A stretch of DNA of 64,000 nt from Bordetella parapertussis (GTDB lineage: Bacteria; Acidobacteriota; Terriglobia; Bryobacterales; Bryobacteraceae). Shown piece after piece: positions 52,178 to 61,567 of the stretch. Every line of letters starts with the position of its first letter. Position 1 is the stretch's first letter. The position numbers and the translations under genes are program-made. A model generated the notes under the pieces. That model was not told the origin of the DNA. It did not search any database and saw nothing but the letters and a program-made list of their open reading frames with translations. The stretch lies in NCBI GenBank assembly GCA_943328975.2, contig CALQCC020000006.1:93736-157735 (forward strand), written 5' to 3'.

Positions 52178-53014
52178 TTATGCCAGGGCCGTCTTGTAGA
52201 GCGCGAGCAATTTCGCCCAGGCCCGTTCAGCCGACTCGCGATGATAGGCCGTCGTATCCGCCATGCACCAACCATGTTGCGCCTGCGCGTACACCTCGAC
52301 TTCGCCTTGCACCTTGGCCGCATCCAGCGACGTTCGTAGAATTGTTTTGGACTCCGGCTGCTGCGTGTCATCGCTCGAAGCAATCCCGAAGTAGAGCCGC
52401 GCCTTGATCTTCGGGATCAGCAAGTGCGGGCTATCCGCCGCCGCGGTCGTGAGTCCACCGCCGTGGAACGAAGCCGCCGCGCCTACGCGATTTGGCACCG
52501 TCGCCGCCGTCTTCACGATCAGCGGTCCACCCATGCAGTAACCCTGCGTGCCGATCTTCTTGGACTTATCCACTTGCGGCTGCGCGTCCAGCCACGCGAT
52601 GTACGCCGTAGCATCGCGCTCGGCCGCACCTGCCGCATTCAGCGATGCCATCAGCGGAGTAATCTTCGCCCGGTCGCGCGCGAAGTCGGGCGGCATTTCC
52701 ACCACCGGAGCCTTCGCCATGCGATAGAACGGATTCGGCGCCAGCACGCTGTAGCCTTCCGCCGCGAGCCGCTTGGCCATCTCGCGCAACCCCGGGCGCA
52801 ACCCGAATGCATCCGCCCAAATCAACACGCCCGCATGTGCGCCAGCAGCCGGATGATAGAACGCGGCATCGCACGTTCCATCCGGCATCTTGATCTCGAC
52901 GTTCTTTTCCACCACGCCAGCTTGAGCTTCGGCAGTAGCGGCGACTGCGAAGGCAGCGGTTGCCACCACGAATCCGCGCCGGTCCATTTCGTTCTTCGGT
53001 TGTTGATCGCTCAT
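52178..53014 (-). CDS. Tat-exported dienelactone-hydrolase-like protein
   Basis: The 278-residue alpha/beta hydrolase starts at ATG 53012-53014 with GAGG upstream. It carries a twin-arginine-like signal (MDRRGFVVATAAFAVAATAE). The catalytic Cys lies in GTQGYCMGGPL, and a His in AQAQHGWCMADT, as in dienelactone hydrolases. The substrate is unknown. A much longer upstream frame is antisense to the neighbouring PQQ gene and is not used. It lies 3 bases ahead of the PQQ dehydrogenase. Confidence 0.88.
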   Translation of the reverse strand: MSDQQPKNEMDRRGFVVATAAFAVAATAEAQAGVVEKNVEIKMPDGTCDAAFYHPAAGAHAGVLIWADAFGLRPGLREMAKRLAAEGYSVLAPNPFYRMAKAPVVEMPPDFARDRAKITPLMASLNAAGAAERDATAYIAWLDAQPQVDKSKKIGTQGYCMGGPLIVKTAATVPNRVGAAASFHGGGLTTAAADSPHLLIPKIKARLYFGIASSDDTQQPESKTILRTSLDAAKVQGEVEVYAQAQHGWCMADTTAYHRESAERAWAKLLALYKTALA

Positions 53015-53089
53015 GGGGAATCCTCTTCGATGCAATGTAGCACTACTGGGGTTCCGTTGCAGAAGCCCCCGAACGATTATCATGTGGAG

Positions 53090-54505
53090 ATGCATCGCTC
53101 CGCCTTCGTCCTCGCCATTTTCACCGCCGCGCTCGTTCAGGCCCAACCGCCCGCTCCCATGCGGACCATCTTCGCCGATAAGTGCGCCGGCTGCCACGGC
53201 GACCGCATGCAAGGTGGACGCGCCGGCAGCCTGCTCGACGATACATGGATGTACGGCGGTACCGATGACAAAGTCTTGGAGTCCATTCGTGAAGGCCACG
53301 CCGATGCCGGCATGCCATCGTTCAAAGCCACGCTGAGCGATATCGAAGTCCGTGGCTTGTTGCTGCTCATTCGCACGAACGCGACGCAAGCCAAAGGTCG
53401 GCCCGCAACGCTCGCGACGCCCGTCGTCGACGGCATCATCAAGACAGCGAAACAAACCTTCCGCATTGAGACGCTCACCGACGCGATTGAAACCCCTTGG
53501 GGCCTGGCCTTCCTTCCCGATGGCCGCCTGCTCATCACCGAACGCCCCGGACGCCTCCGCATTCTCGACAAAGGAAAATTGTCTGAACCCGTGAGCGGCA
53601 TCCCCACCGTCTGGACACGCCAAGACGGCGGTCTCTTCGACGTCGAAGTGCACCCGAAGTACGCGCAGAACGGCTGGATCTATCTCGCCTACGCCGAGCC
53701 GCGCGAGACCAACCGCTCCATGACCACCATCATTCGCGGTCGGATCAAAGAAAATAAATGGGTCGATCAGGAAACGATCTACCAAGCCCCCGACGAACTT
53801 TTCACGCAGATCAACTTCCACTACGGTCTGCGCTTCATCTTCGATCGCGACGGTTATCTTTATTACTCCCTCGGCGACCACGGCAAACCCGAAAGCGCGC
53901 AGGACCTCTCGCAACCCACAGGCAAAATCCACCGCGTTCATGACGACGGCAAGATTCCCAAAGACAATCCGTTCGTGAACCGCGCCGGAGCCCTCGGCTC
54001 CATCTGGAGCTATGGCCATCGCAACCCCGAAGGCTTCAGCTTCGCTCCCAACGGAACCCTGTGGGCCACCGAACACGGCCCCGCCGGCGGCGACGAAGTG
54101 AACATCATCCAGAAGGGCCGCAACTACGGCTGGCCCGTGATCTCCTGGGGCCTGATGGATAGCGGCCTTCCCACCGAGACCACCGCGAAGCCCGGCATGG
54201 AGCAACCCGTCGTTCACTACGAACCCTCGCCCGGAATTGCACCCGTTCTCTTCTACAACGGCACTCGCTACCCCAACTGGAAAGGTAACGTCTTCCTCGG
54301 CTTCATGGGTCACGAAGAACTCCGCCGCTTAACCGTGAAGGGCACGCAAGTAACCGGCCAGGAAGTTCTGTTCAAGGGACTCGGTCGCGTGCGCGACATC
54401 ATCCTCGGACCCGACGGGTTCCTCTATGTCGCCTTGGCGAACCCAGGAGCGCAGCTTTCGTCCACCACCCAAGGTCGCGTCGTGCGGCTGGTGCCGGTTC
54501 CGTAA
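53090..54505 (+). CDS. Cytochrome c fused to a PQQ sugar-dehydrogenase-like (YliI/Asd) propeller
   Basis: The 471-residue protein has a signal peptide, then a c-type heme domain (residues about 25-100, FADKCAGCHGDRMQGG), then a six-bladed YliI-type propeller with PWGLAFLPDGRLLITERPGR, INFHYGLRFIFDRDGYLYYS, and SYGHRNPEGFSFAPNG. It should oxidise aldose sugars and pass electrons directly to its own heme. The ATG 53090 has GGAG close upstream. It diverges from the dienelactone gene. Confidence 0.9.
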   Translation: MHRSAFVLAIFTAALVQAQPPAPMRTIFADKCAGCHGDRMQGGRAGSLLDDTWMYGGTDDKVLESIREGHADAGMPSFKATLSDIEVRGLLLLIRTNATQAKGRPATLATPVVDGIIKTAKQTFRIETLTDAIETPWGLAFLPDGRLLITERPGRLRILDKGKLSEPVSGIPTVWTRQDGGLFDVEVHPKYAQNGWIYLAYAEPRETNRSMTTIIRGRIKENKWVDQETIYQAPDELFTQINFHYGLRFIFDRDGYLYYSLGDHGKPESAQDLSQPTGKIHRVHDDGKIPKDNPFVNRAGALGSIWSYGHRNPEGFSFAPNGTLWATEHGPAGGDEVNIIQKGRNYGWPVISWGLMDSGLPTETTAKPGMEQPVVHYEPSPGIAPVLFYNGTRYPNWKGNVFLGFMGHEELRRLTVKGTQVTGQEVLFKGLGRVRDIILGPDGFLYVALANPGAQLSSTTQGRVVRLVPVP

Positions 54506-54555
54506 ACCTAGCAACCTTTTCGCGCAATCTGCATCCTATAAAAGTGGAGGGGTCT

Positions 54556-54984
54556 ATGAAATCCACTTTGCTTGCCGCAGCACTCGCGCTACTCACCTTC
54601 GCGCCCGCCCACGCGGGCTATGACGAAGGCGACCCGCGCCTGGAAAAGCTCTACACAACCTTTATTGCCCCCTGTTGCTGGCGCGACAACCTAGCCGAGC
54701 ACAGTTCTCCCGAGGCCGCCCAACTGCGCGGCCGCATTCAAGGCATGGTGCGCGACGGACAATCCGACGACAAGATCAAGCAGGTCCTCATCGACGAATT
54801 CGGCCCCCGCATTCTCGCGCTGCCGGAAGGGACCCAGCGCGTTTGGCTCTTCTGGACGCCGTGGCTGATCGGGGCATTGGGACTCGCTGCGGTTTTCGCC
54901 TGGATGCAACGGGCGCGGCATCGACCGACACCTGCCACGGGACTCCCACCCGCGGAACTCCCGGACGGTTGGGATCGCGACTAA
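54556..54984 (+). CDS. ccmH: CcmH-like cytochrome c biogenesis protein, variant motif
   Basis: The 142-residue protein has a signal peptide, a CcmH-type periplasmic domain, and one C-terminal transmembrane helix (LFWTPWLIGALGLAAVFAWM). CcmH normally keeps a CxxC thiol pair for heme attachment. Here the site reads FIAPCCWRDNLAEHSS, with adjacent Cys. The rest matches the family (RIQGMVRDGQSDDKIKQVLI and DEFGPRILALPEGTQ). ATG 54556 has GGAGGGG upstream. No other ccm gene is in the window. Confidence 0.8.
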   Translation: MKSTLLAAALALLTFAPAHAGYDEGDPRLEKLYTTFIAPCCWRDNLAEHSSPEAAQLRGRIQGMVRDGQSDDKIKQVLIDEFGPRILALPEGTQRVWLFWTPWLIGALGLAAVFAWMQRARHRPTPATGLPPAELPDGWDRD

Positions 54985-55021
54985 CCCGGCGTCTTGTTAT
55001 GATGCAAGGCGAGGTGTATCC

Positions 55022-55906
55022 ATGAGAACTCTGCTTTGCACGGCCCTGCTAGCCGTTTCCGCTTTTGCCCAACAAGACTTCAGTAAGGTCGAAATCAAGA
55101 CCACGAAGATCAGCAACAACTTCTATACGCTCGAAGGCTCGGGCGGCATGATCGGCGTCCTCGTCGGACCCGACGGCGTCTTCATGGTAGATACGCAGTA
55201 CGCACCGCTCACCGACAAGATCGTCGCCGCGATCAAGGCAATCACGCCGCAACCCATCAAGTTCGTCGTCAACACCCACCAGCACCCCGACCATACAGGC
55301 GGCAACGAAAACTTCGCCAAGCTGGGCGCGACGCTGATGTCTCGCGACCAACTGCGCTATCGTCTAGCCCATCCAGCTCCAGGTGCGAACGGCGCCCCCG
55401 GCACTCCCGCCCCCGCGCTCGCGTTGCCGAAGATGACCTATGACACCGTAGTCACGCTGCACATGAATGACGAAGACATCGAACTGATCCCCGTGCGCAG
55501 CGCCCACACCGATGGCGACACCATGGTCCGCTTCGTGAAGAACGACGTGATTATGTCGGGCGATTTCTACCGCTCCATCCAGTTCCCGAATATCGACCGC
55601 ACCAACGGCGGCTCCATGAACGGAATGATCGCCGGATTGGGCGCATTGATTGGCAGCGCCGGCCCCGCGACCAAGATCATCCCCGGCCACGGCGCCACAG
55701 TGGACCGCGCCAGCGTCACCGCGCATCGCGACATGATGCTCGCCGTCCGTGACCGCATCGCGCCCATGGTCCAACAAGGCAAGACCCTCGCCGAAGTCGT
55801 CGCCTCGAAGCCGCTAGGAACCTACGAGACCAGCGTGAAAGAAGCCGGCACCACAGGCGAACGCTTCATCGGCCAAATCTACGCCGAGTTGCAGGCCCAG
55901 AAGTAA
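55022..55906 (+). CDS. Secreted metallo-beta-lactamase-fold hydrolase
   Basis: The 294-residue protein has a signal peptide (TLLCTALLAVSAFAQ) and the HxHxDH metal motif in NTHQHPDHTGGN, further metal-binding His and Asp residues in RSAHTDGDT and SGDFYRS, and IIPGHGATVDR. Such enzymes hydrolyse esters, thioesters or lactams. The substrate is unknown. The stop overlaps the ATG of the hydroxyacid oxidase by one base. Confidence 0.93.
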   Translation: MRTLLCTALLAVSAFAQQDFSKVEIKTTKISNNFYTLEGSGGMIGVLVGPDGVFMVDTQYAPLTDKIVAAIKAITPQPIKFVVNTHQHPDHTGGNENFAKLGATLMSRDQLRYRLAHPAPGANGAPGTPAPALALPKMTYDTVVTLHMNDEDIELIPVRSAHTDGDTMVRFVKNDVIMSGDFYRSIQFPNIDRTNGGSMNGMIAGLGALIGSAGPATKIIPGHGATVDRASVTAHRDMMLAVRDRIAPMVQQGKTLAEVVASKPLGTYETSVKEAGTTGERFIGQIYAELQAQK

Positions 55907-57081
55907 TGGGCAGTAGCCGCGCACTTGAGCGCGTAGTCAACATCGAAGACCTTCGGCAACTCGCGCGCAAACGCGTCCCCCTGCCCATTTTCGATTACGT
56001 GGACGGCGGAGCCGACGGCGAAGTCACGCTCCGCGATAACCGCCGCTCCTGGGACGAAGTCCTCTTCCGCCCGCACAACGCGGTCCACATCCCGAAGCCC
56101 AACCTCCGTACCAGCATCCTCGGCTGCGACCTCACCCTACCGATGATGCTCGGCCCCATCGGCTTCACCCGCCTCATCAACGCACAAGGCGAACGCGCCG
56201 TCGCCGAAGCCGCAGGCGACGCGGGCGTCGGCTTCTGCATGTCGAGCTTCTCCGGCTACTCCTGCGAATCCGTCGCCGCAGCCGCGAAGGCTCCCCTCTG
56301 GTATCAGCTCTACTTAGCCGGTGGACGCGAAGTCGCCGAAGCCACCCTCGCCCGCGTATGGAAGGCCGGCTTCAAAGTCCTCGCCGTCACCATCGACACC
56401 AACTGCCCCGGCATGCGCGAACGCGACCTCCACAACGGTGCGCCCTACCTGATGAGCGGCAACATCGCCGGCATGCTCCCCTACCTGCCCTCGGTCCTGA
56501 GCAAGCCCCGCTGGGTCGCGCAATTCCTCGCCGACCGTGAAGCCATGTTCTTCCCCAACATCCAAATCCCCGGCAAAGGAGCCTGCCCCGCCACCGACGT
56601 GCGCGCCATGCTCACCGGAGCCGTCGTCACTTGGGAAGACATGAAGTGGATCCGAGCCGCATGGCCCGGCCCCATCGTAGCCAAAGGCGTCATCACCGGC
56701 GACGATGCTCGCCGAGCGTTCGATACCGGCTGCACCGGCGTCATAGTCTCCAACCACGGCGGTCGCCAACTCGACACCTGCTACCCGACCCTCCGCGCAC
56801 TCCCCGAAGTAGTCCGAGCAGTCAACGGACAAGGCGTCGTCATGGTCGACAGCGGCATCCGCCGCGGCGGCGACATCCTCAAAGCCCTCTGCATGGGCGC
56901 GCAAGCAGTGCTGGTCGGCCGAGCCTACGCCTACGGCTTCACCGCCGAAGGCCGAGCCGGCGTCGCCAAAGCAATCTCCATCCTCAAAGCCGACCTCGAA
57001 CGCACCATGACGCTGCTCGGCGTGGAGTCGCTCAAAGACTTGAACGCGTCGTTCGTGGATGTGCCCAAGCACTGGTCCTGA
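55906..57081 (+). CDS. FMN-dependent alpha-hydroxy-acid oxidase/dehydrogenase
   Basis: The 391-residue TIM-barrel enzyme shows FDYVDGGADGEVTLRDN, the PIGFTRLINAQGE region, SNHGGRQLD (catalytic His and Arg), and DSGIRRGGDILKALCMGA. It oxidises lactate, glycolate, or related acids. Reading the two-carbon versus three-carbon preference from this sequence is not possible. It is coupled to the upstream metallo-hydrolase. Confidence 0.9.
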   Translation: MGSSRALERVVNIEDLRQLARKRVPLPIFDYVDGGADGEVTLRDNRRSWDEVLFRPHNAVHIPKPNLRTSILGCDLTLPMMLGPIGFTRLINAQGERAVAEAAGDAGVGFCMSSFSGYSCESVAAAAKAPLWYQLYLAGGREVAEATLARVWKAGFKVLAVTIDTNCPGMRERDLHNGAPYLMSGNIAGMLPYLPSVLSKPRWVAQFLADREAMFFPNIQIPGKGACPATDVRAMLTGAVVTWEDMKWIRAAWPGPIVAKGVITGDDARRAFDTGCTGVIVSNHGGRQLDTCYPTLRALPEVVRAVNGQGVVMVDSGIRRGGDILKALCMGAQAVLVGRAYAYGFTAEGRAGVAKAISILKADLERTMTLLGVESLKDLNASFVDVPKHWS

Positions 57082-57142
57082 GCCCTCGTTAACCTCGATC
57101 CCGCTCGACTTCGCGATCATGTAGACTAAGTTCGGTCGTAAC

Positions 57143-57898
57143 ATGCGTAACGCGCTCATTGCCGTGCTCCTCTTCACCTCCGCGGCCTCCGCCCAGTGGC
57201 TCAACTACCCGAGCCCCGGCATTCCGCGCACAAAAGACGGCAAGCCCGACCTGTCCGCGCCTGCTCCCAAAACAGCCGACGGCAAACCCGACATCTCCGG
57301 ATTATGGGAGCCCCCCGGGACCTACATTGGGAACATCGCCAAGGACCTCAAACCAGACGAAGTCTCCTTCCAACCTTGGGCCGCCGAACTATATCAGCAC
57401 CGTCGCGACACCCTCAGCAAAGAAGACCCGACCGGATGGTGTGTACCCGGAGGCGTTCCCCGCGCGGATGTGGTCCCGTATCCCTTCAAGATCCTCACAC
57501 TCCCCGGCGTGACGCTGATCCTTTATGAAGCCGTTCAGAGCTACCGCCAAATCTTCACCGACGGGCGCCCGCTTCCCAAGGATCCAAACCCCGCGTGGAT
57601 GGGCTACTCGATCGGCCGCTGGGACGGCGACACGTTCGTCGTCGAAAGCTCCGGCTTCAATGCGGACGCTTGGCTGGACAATAACGGCCACCCCGGCACC
57701 GAGGCGTTGCGCGTAACCGAACGCTTCCGCCGCAAGGACTTCGGCAACATGGACGTTGAGGTAACCATCAACGACCCCAAAGCCTACACAAAACCGTGGA
57801 CCGTTACGCTGCCCTTCCGCCTGCTTCCCGATACAGAACTCCTCGAATACGTCTGCTCGGAGAACAACAAAGATCTCGAGCATCTCGTCGGTAAGTAA
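57143..57898 (+). CDS. Secreted acidobacterial paralogue, AQW..YP..G.P family (copy 2)
   Basis: The 251-residue protein matches copy 1 at 48758 in order: SAQWLNYPSPGIPRTKDGKP, APKTADGKPDISGLW, SYRQIFTDGRPLPKDPNP, and WMGYSIGRWDGDTFVVESSG. It lacks the extra Cys-containing segment near residue 65-75 of copy 1. It ends DLEHLVGK. Function is unknown. Two copies bracket a group of secreted redox genes. Confidence 0.75.
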   Translation: MRNALIAVLLFTSAASAQWLNYPSPGIPRTKDGKPDLSAPAPKTADGKPDISGLWEPPGTYIGNIAKDLKPDEVSFQPWAAELYQHRRDTLSKEDPTGWCVPGGVPRADVVPYPFKILTLPGVTLILYEAVQSYRQIFTDGRPLPKDPNPAWMGYSIGRWDGDTFVVESSGFNADAWLDNNGHPGTEALRVTERFRRKDFGNMDVEVTINDPKAYTKPWTVTLPFRLLPDTELLEYVCSENNKDLEHLVGK

Positions 57899-57942
57899 TA
57901 CCTATCGGAGGACGGCCTCGCCTAAGCGATCTCTAGCGCAAA

Positions 57943-57967
57943 GGGCACCCCTCACCCTGGGATGCCC
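57943..57967 (-). terminator. Candidate terminator for the following minus-strand gene
   Basis: GGGCATCCC and GGGGTGCCC (minus-strand reading) pair over 9 bp with one G-T pair and a 7-base loop, followed by TTTGCG. It lies 13 bases past the 57980 stop. The T-run is short, so efficiency is uncertain. The plus-strand gene ending at 57898 may share the hairpin. Confidence 0.45.
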
Positions 57968-57979
57968 CTCCGCACTTCG

Positions 57980-58447
57980 CTACTGCTTATCGAAAATGTA
58001 CGTAGCAACCACGGACTTGCCGTCGGCATCTGTCCCCTTAGATGTCTGCGTCATCGTCTTGCCATCTTTGGAAACCACATTCTGCCCGGTCACGTCATAC
58101 TTCCCGCCGGTCTTTCTTACGTCAAAGGACGTCGTATTCGCATCAATCCTTTTGACGGAAATAATATCGAACGGCGCTCCGGTGGCCGGATTCTCCTTGC
58201 CGTCGTATTTGTAGGCAAACGAGGAATTCGTAGGAGCCCCCTTCGTCGCTTGCTCCGTCCGGGTGACCTTCACTCCGCCGTCTGCGGTTGCCTCACGGAT
58301 ATTCGTTTGGCTAATGAGCGGGTTGCTGCTTGTCGTCTTGGACTTGGCGACATTCAACTTCCATGTGCCCACGGAGCTATCTGCTCCGAACATCCCGACC
58401 GCCGTGATCGCCAATCCGATAACTAGCTTCGCTACGTTGCTTCGCAT
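57980..58447 (-). CDS. Small secreted protein, lipocalin/DUF-like, unknown function
   Basis: The 155-residue protein starts at ATG 58445-58447 (MRSNVAKLVIGLAITAVGMF) with a signal peptide. The mature part reads VGTWKLNVAKSKTTSSNPLI, TNIREATADGGVKVTRTEQA and TFDVRKTGGKYDVTGQNVVS-like strands, so a small beta fold is likely. The N-terminus resembles acidobacterial proteins with a GTWKLN start. Function is unknown. Confidence 0.65.
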   Translation of the reverse strand: MRSNVAKLVIGLAITAVGMFGADSSVGTWKLNVAKSKTTSSNPLISQTNIREATADGGVKVTRTEQATKGAPTNSSFAYKYDGKENPATGAPFDIISVKRIDANTTSFDVRKTGGKYDVTGQNVVSKDGKTMTQTSKGTDADGKSVVATYIFDKQ

Positions 58448-58561
58448 GGTTCTCTTTTCCTTTTCTGTGAATGTCTCGAATGGAAGCCGTTCTCCCAACA
58501 AGATCATCGAGGAAAACGGGACTTGAGCATATCACGGCGTTGGAATGAGAGTTGCCCCCGC

Positions 58562-59545
58562 CTAGGGCTGCCGCTTCGGTAACCGCTTCCACTCAACCGT
58601 CGACCCATTATTCGGATTCGCACTCGGATCGTCCGTCCCCTGATACGTCCCCTGCGGACTCACCCAAAAATACTTATACGTATCCGGCAATTCCACCGGC
58701 ACCCGAGTATCATACGGATTCACATACGTCTGAACCCCGCCGATCCCTTCGCGAAACGCCACGTTGTTTTTGTCCTGCGACTTATTGCGCGCGTCGGTGA
58801 CCGACTGCTGTGTTTTTTGCGAAAACTCGCGATACTCCTTCGCCGCCGCCGCGTATGCAGTCGAGTTCTGCAAGTTCTGCGCCATCACCCCGCGCGCACC
58901 GAAAGCTCCACCGTCCCTGGCCGAGATCTGATCCGCAACCAACGGCAGCCACGAAGCATACGAAGGCCACTGGCTGGCATCCGCAAGCGCCGCCGTCATC
59001 GCCATCGTCGCGCTGTCATACGCAGGAACAACATACACCTTCACCACGCCGTGCGCCGCTCCCCCGCCCGCTGTGTAGTCCACGTCGAACTGGTACGCCT
59101 GCGCGAAGCCATTCACCGGCTTCAGCTGCTTCGCGTTACTCATCCGCACATTCTGGACCTTCAACGCCATCATTCTTTCGTACGCATACCTGTCCGGAGG
59201 ATAGTTGGGCGGCATCCCGGCATTGCCGACCACCACCGTCAGAGCATGGCCATCCGGTGCTATCAGCGTCAGCGCGAACTGCCCATCCTCACCCACGCGC
59301 CACCCTTGCGGCAACGCGTAGTTGAAAAATCGCCCTTGCGCGATGCGGAGTTCGCCCGCGGACGTGTTGACAGGTGCCGCCCGCCGCTCATCCTTAACCA
59401 CCGGCTTCACCGGATGCAAGCTCGACGGTATCGCGCCCGTCCCCGGCGAAACCGATTGTGGCTCCGGTTGAGGCTCCGCGGAACACCCCCCGAGAATCAG
59501 TCCGAGGAATGGAATCGCAAACAATCGGAGGGCTGATAGTCGCAT
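58562..59545 (-). CDS. Lipoprotein of unknown function
   Basis: The 327-residue protein starts at ATG 59543-59545 (MRLSALRLFAIPFLGLILGG, then Cys at the lipobox). A Pro-rich stretch follows, and then a domain LRIAQGRFFNYALPQGWRVG with FQYALP-like conserved aromatic residues. The C-terminus carries NPYDTRVPVELPDTYKYFWV. No family is recognised. Upstream, on the opposite strand, is the diheme cytochrome. Confidence 0.6.
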   Translation of the reverse strand: MRLSALRLFAIPFLGLILGGCSAEPQPEPQSVSPGTGAIPSSLHPVKPVVKDERRAAPVNTSAGELRIAQGRFFNYALPQGWRVGEDGQFALTLIAPDGHALTVVVGNAGMPPNYPPDRYAYERMMALKVQNVRMSNAKQLKPVNGFAQAYQFDVDYTAGGGAAHGVVKVYVVPAYDSATMAMTAALADASQWPSYASWLPLVADQISARDGGAFGARGVMAQNLQNSTAYAAAAKEYREFSQKTQQSVTDARNKSQDKNNVAFREGIGGVQTYVNPYDTRVPVELPDTYKYFWVSPQGTYQGTDDPSANPNNGSTVEWKRLPKRQP

Positions 59546-59640
59546 GGTGTTTCTGAAGATAACATAAGGATCCTCCCGCACGGCCCACACACCCAACAAC
59601 GATGCGTGGCATAATTGTTGGCGGTCAGGAGAACTCGCAC

Positions 59641-60645
59641 ATGACACTTTCTACTCGATTCTGCACAGCGGCAGTTTTTGGCGCCGCGCTCGGCGTTGCC
59701 GCCATGATGGCCCAGGCCCCCGCTCCGGCCGTTCCCGGTGTGCCTGCCGTGCCCGGTGTGACGCCGTTGCCTTGGGCGTATCCCACCAACGCGCCCACTC
59801 CGCCCGCTCCGCCGAACAACGACCCAACGGTTCACCATGTCCCCAACAGTACGAAGGGATTGACAACCAAACAAACCACGGATGGTTTCAACCCGCCCGA
59901 CTGGCATGCCGACCACCCCGCCATGCCCGACATCGTGGGCCATGGCCGCGCTCCAGACATCCGCGCTTGCGGCTTCTGCCACCTGCCCAACGGCCAAGGC
60001 AAACCTGAGAACGCCAGCCTCGCCGGACTTCCCGCCGCCTACATCGAAGCACAGGTAACAGCCTACCGGACCGGCGACCGCAAATCCGCCGAGCCGAATA
60101 TGGGACCGCCTGAGAACATGCGCAAACTCGCCGTGGTAAGCAACGAAGCCGAAGTGCGCATCGCTGCGGACTATTTCTCCAAACTCAAATACAAACCCTG
60201 GATCAAGGTTGTAGAGTCAAAGACTGCGCCGAAGGTCAACGTGTTCACCGGCATGCTGGTCGCATTGAAAGGCCCCCCCGAGCCCATCGGCCAGCGCATC
60301 ATCGAAGTCCCCGACGACTTCGAACGCACCGAACTGCGCGATTCGCAATCGCCTTTCACCGCCTACGTTCCCGTCGGAGCCATCAAGAAGGGTGAAGCGC
60401 TCGCCACGAAAGCGTCCGACAAAACCATTCAGTGCGCCATCTGCCACGGCGAAGGTTTGAAAGGGCTCGGCAACGTCCCGTTCCTCGCGGGCCGCTCACC
60501 CAGCTACATCGTTCGCCAGATGCACGACATCAAGACGGGGACACGCCACGGCGGCTACACCCCTCTGATGAAGGCCGTGGTCGACAAGCTGACCGTGGAG
60601 GACATGGTCAACCTCGCAGCCTATACCGCTTCGTTGAAACCGTAG
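59641..60645 (+). CDS. Diheme cytochrome c
   Basis: The 334-residue protein starts at ATG 59641 after a signal-type N-terminus and a Pro-rich linker. Two CxxCH heme sites are visible: CGFCH (in IRACGFCHLPNGQGKPENAS) and CAICH (in KTIQCAICHGEGLKGLGNVP). The cytochrome class I repeats suggest a periplasmic electron carrier. It is followed 1 base later by the deacetylase-like gene, so the two are likely co-transcribed. Confidence 0.88.
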   Translation: MTLSTRFCTAAVFGAALGVAAMMAQAPAPAVPGVPAVPGVTPLPWAYPTNAPTPPAPPNNDPTVHHVPNSTKGLTTKQTTDGFNPPDWHADHPAMPDIVGHGRAPDIRACGFCHLPNGQGKPENASLAGLPAAYIEAQVTAYRTGDRKSAEPNMGPPENMRKLAVVSNEAEVRIAADYFSKLKYKPWIKVVESKTAPKVNVFTGMLVALKGPPEPIGQRIIEVPDDFERTELRDSQSPFTAYVPVGAIKKGEALATKASDKTIQCAICHGEGLKGLGNVPFLAGRSPSYIVRQMHDIKTGTRHGGYTPLMKAVVDKLTVEDMVNLAAYTASLKP

Positions 60646-60646
60646 T

Positions 60647-61567
60647 ATGGACCGCAGACAATTCGTCCAAGCGGGCGTTGCCGTAGCCGCAGCCACCGGA
60701 ACTGTCAAAGCAGCAACGCCCGCGAAGTTCTGGCCCGGCGGCGCACGCATGGTCGTCTCGCTCTCCCTGCAAATGGAAGCCGGCGCCCAGCCCGACCGCA
60801 GCCCCAACGGACCCTGGGGCAACCTCGACCCCAAATATCCCGACCTCCCCACTGAAAAGTGGTACGACTACGGCATCAAGGAAGGCATCCCCCGCCTTCT
60901 CGATATGTATGACCGCCGCAAGGTCCATGTCACCTCGCACATGGTCGGTCAGGCCGTCGAAAAACACCCCGCGCTCGCCAAAGAAATCGTAGACCGAGGT
61001 CACGAGCCCGCCGCCCACGGCCAAACATGGGAGCCCATCTACGCCAAATCCCCCGACGAAGAGCGCGCCTCCTACCAAGCCAACATCCAAGCCATCGAAC
61101 GAGCCACCGGCAAACGCCCCATCGGTTTCAACGCCCCCGGCATGCGAGCCACTCCAGCAACCTTCGGCATCCTGCAAGACCTCGGCTTCCTCTATCACAC
61201 CGACGATCTCAGCCGCGACGAGCCCTTCCTCATCCCCGTCCGCAACAAGCCCTTCGTTGTCGTGCCCTACACCTTCGTCCTGAACGACCTGCAAAACTTC
61301 GAGAACCGCTGGCGCACCTGCACCGACTTCGCCGGCGAATTGAAAGCCGAGTTCGACGCCCTCTACGCCGAGTCCACCCGCAAACGCCGCATGATATCGG
61401 TGAGCGCCCATGACCGCGTAGCCGGCCGCCCATCGCGCATGAGCGTGATCGAAAACTTCATCATCTACGCCCAAAAGCACGCCGGCGTAGTTTTCCTACG
61501 CAAAGACGAAATCGCCAAGTTCGCCCTCGAAAGTCCCCTGACGATTCGTGAAGGTGATTTGGCCTAA
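60647..61567 (+). CDS. Tat-exported polysaccharide-deacetylase/PuuE-like protein
   Basis: The 306-residue protein has a twin-arginine-like start (MDRRQFVQAGVAVAAATGTV). The NodB-homology fold is seen in VVSLSLQMEAGAQ (the region of the first metal Asp, but with Gln-Met) and in VDRGHEPAAHGQTWEPI, which matches the PuuE-type GHExAxHG pattern. It is therefore closer to ureidoglycolate/allantoinase-type PuuE than to chitin deacetylase. Substrate is unknown. Confidence 0.82.
   Translation: MDRRQFVQAGVAVAAATGTVKAATPAKFWPGGARMVVSLSLQMEAGAQPDRSPNGPWGNLDPKYPDLPTEKWYDYGIKEGIPRLLDMYDRRKVHVTSHMVGQAVEKHPALAKEIVDRGHEPAAHGQTWEPIYAKSPDEERASYQANIQAIERATGKRPIGFNAPGMRATPATFGILQDLGFLYHTDDLSRDEPFLIPVRNKPFVVVPYTFVLNDLQNFENRWRTCTDFAGELKAEFDALYAESTRKRRMISVSAHDRVAGRPSRMSVIENFIIYAQKHAGVVFLRKDEIAKFALESPLTIREGDLA

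Noticed and set aside
53015..54313. Minus-strand frame extending upstream of the dienelactone hydrolase
   Set aside because: It is antisense to the cytochrome-PQQ fusion. The Tat-type start at 53014 with a ribosome site is better.
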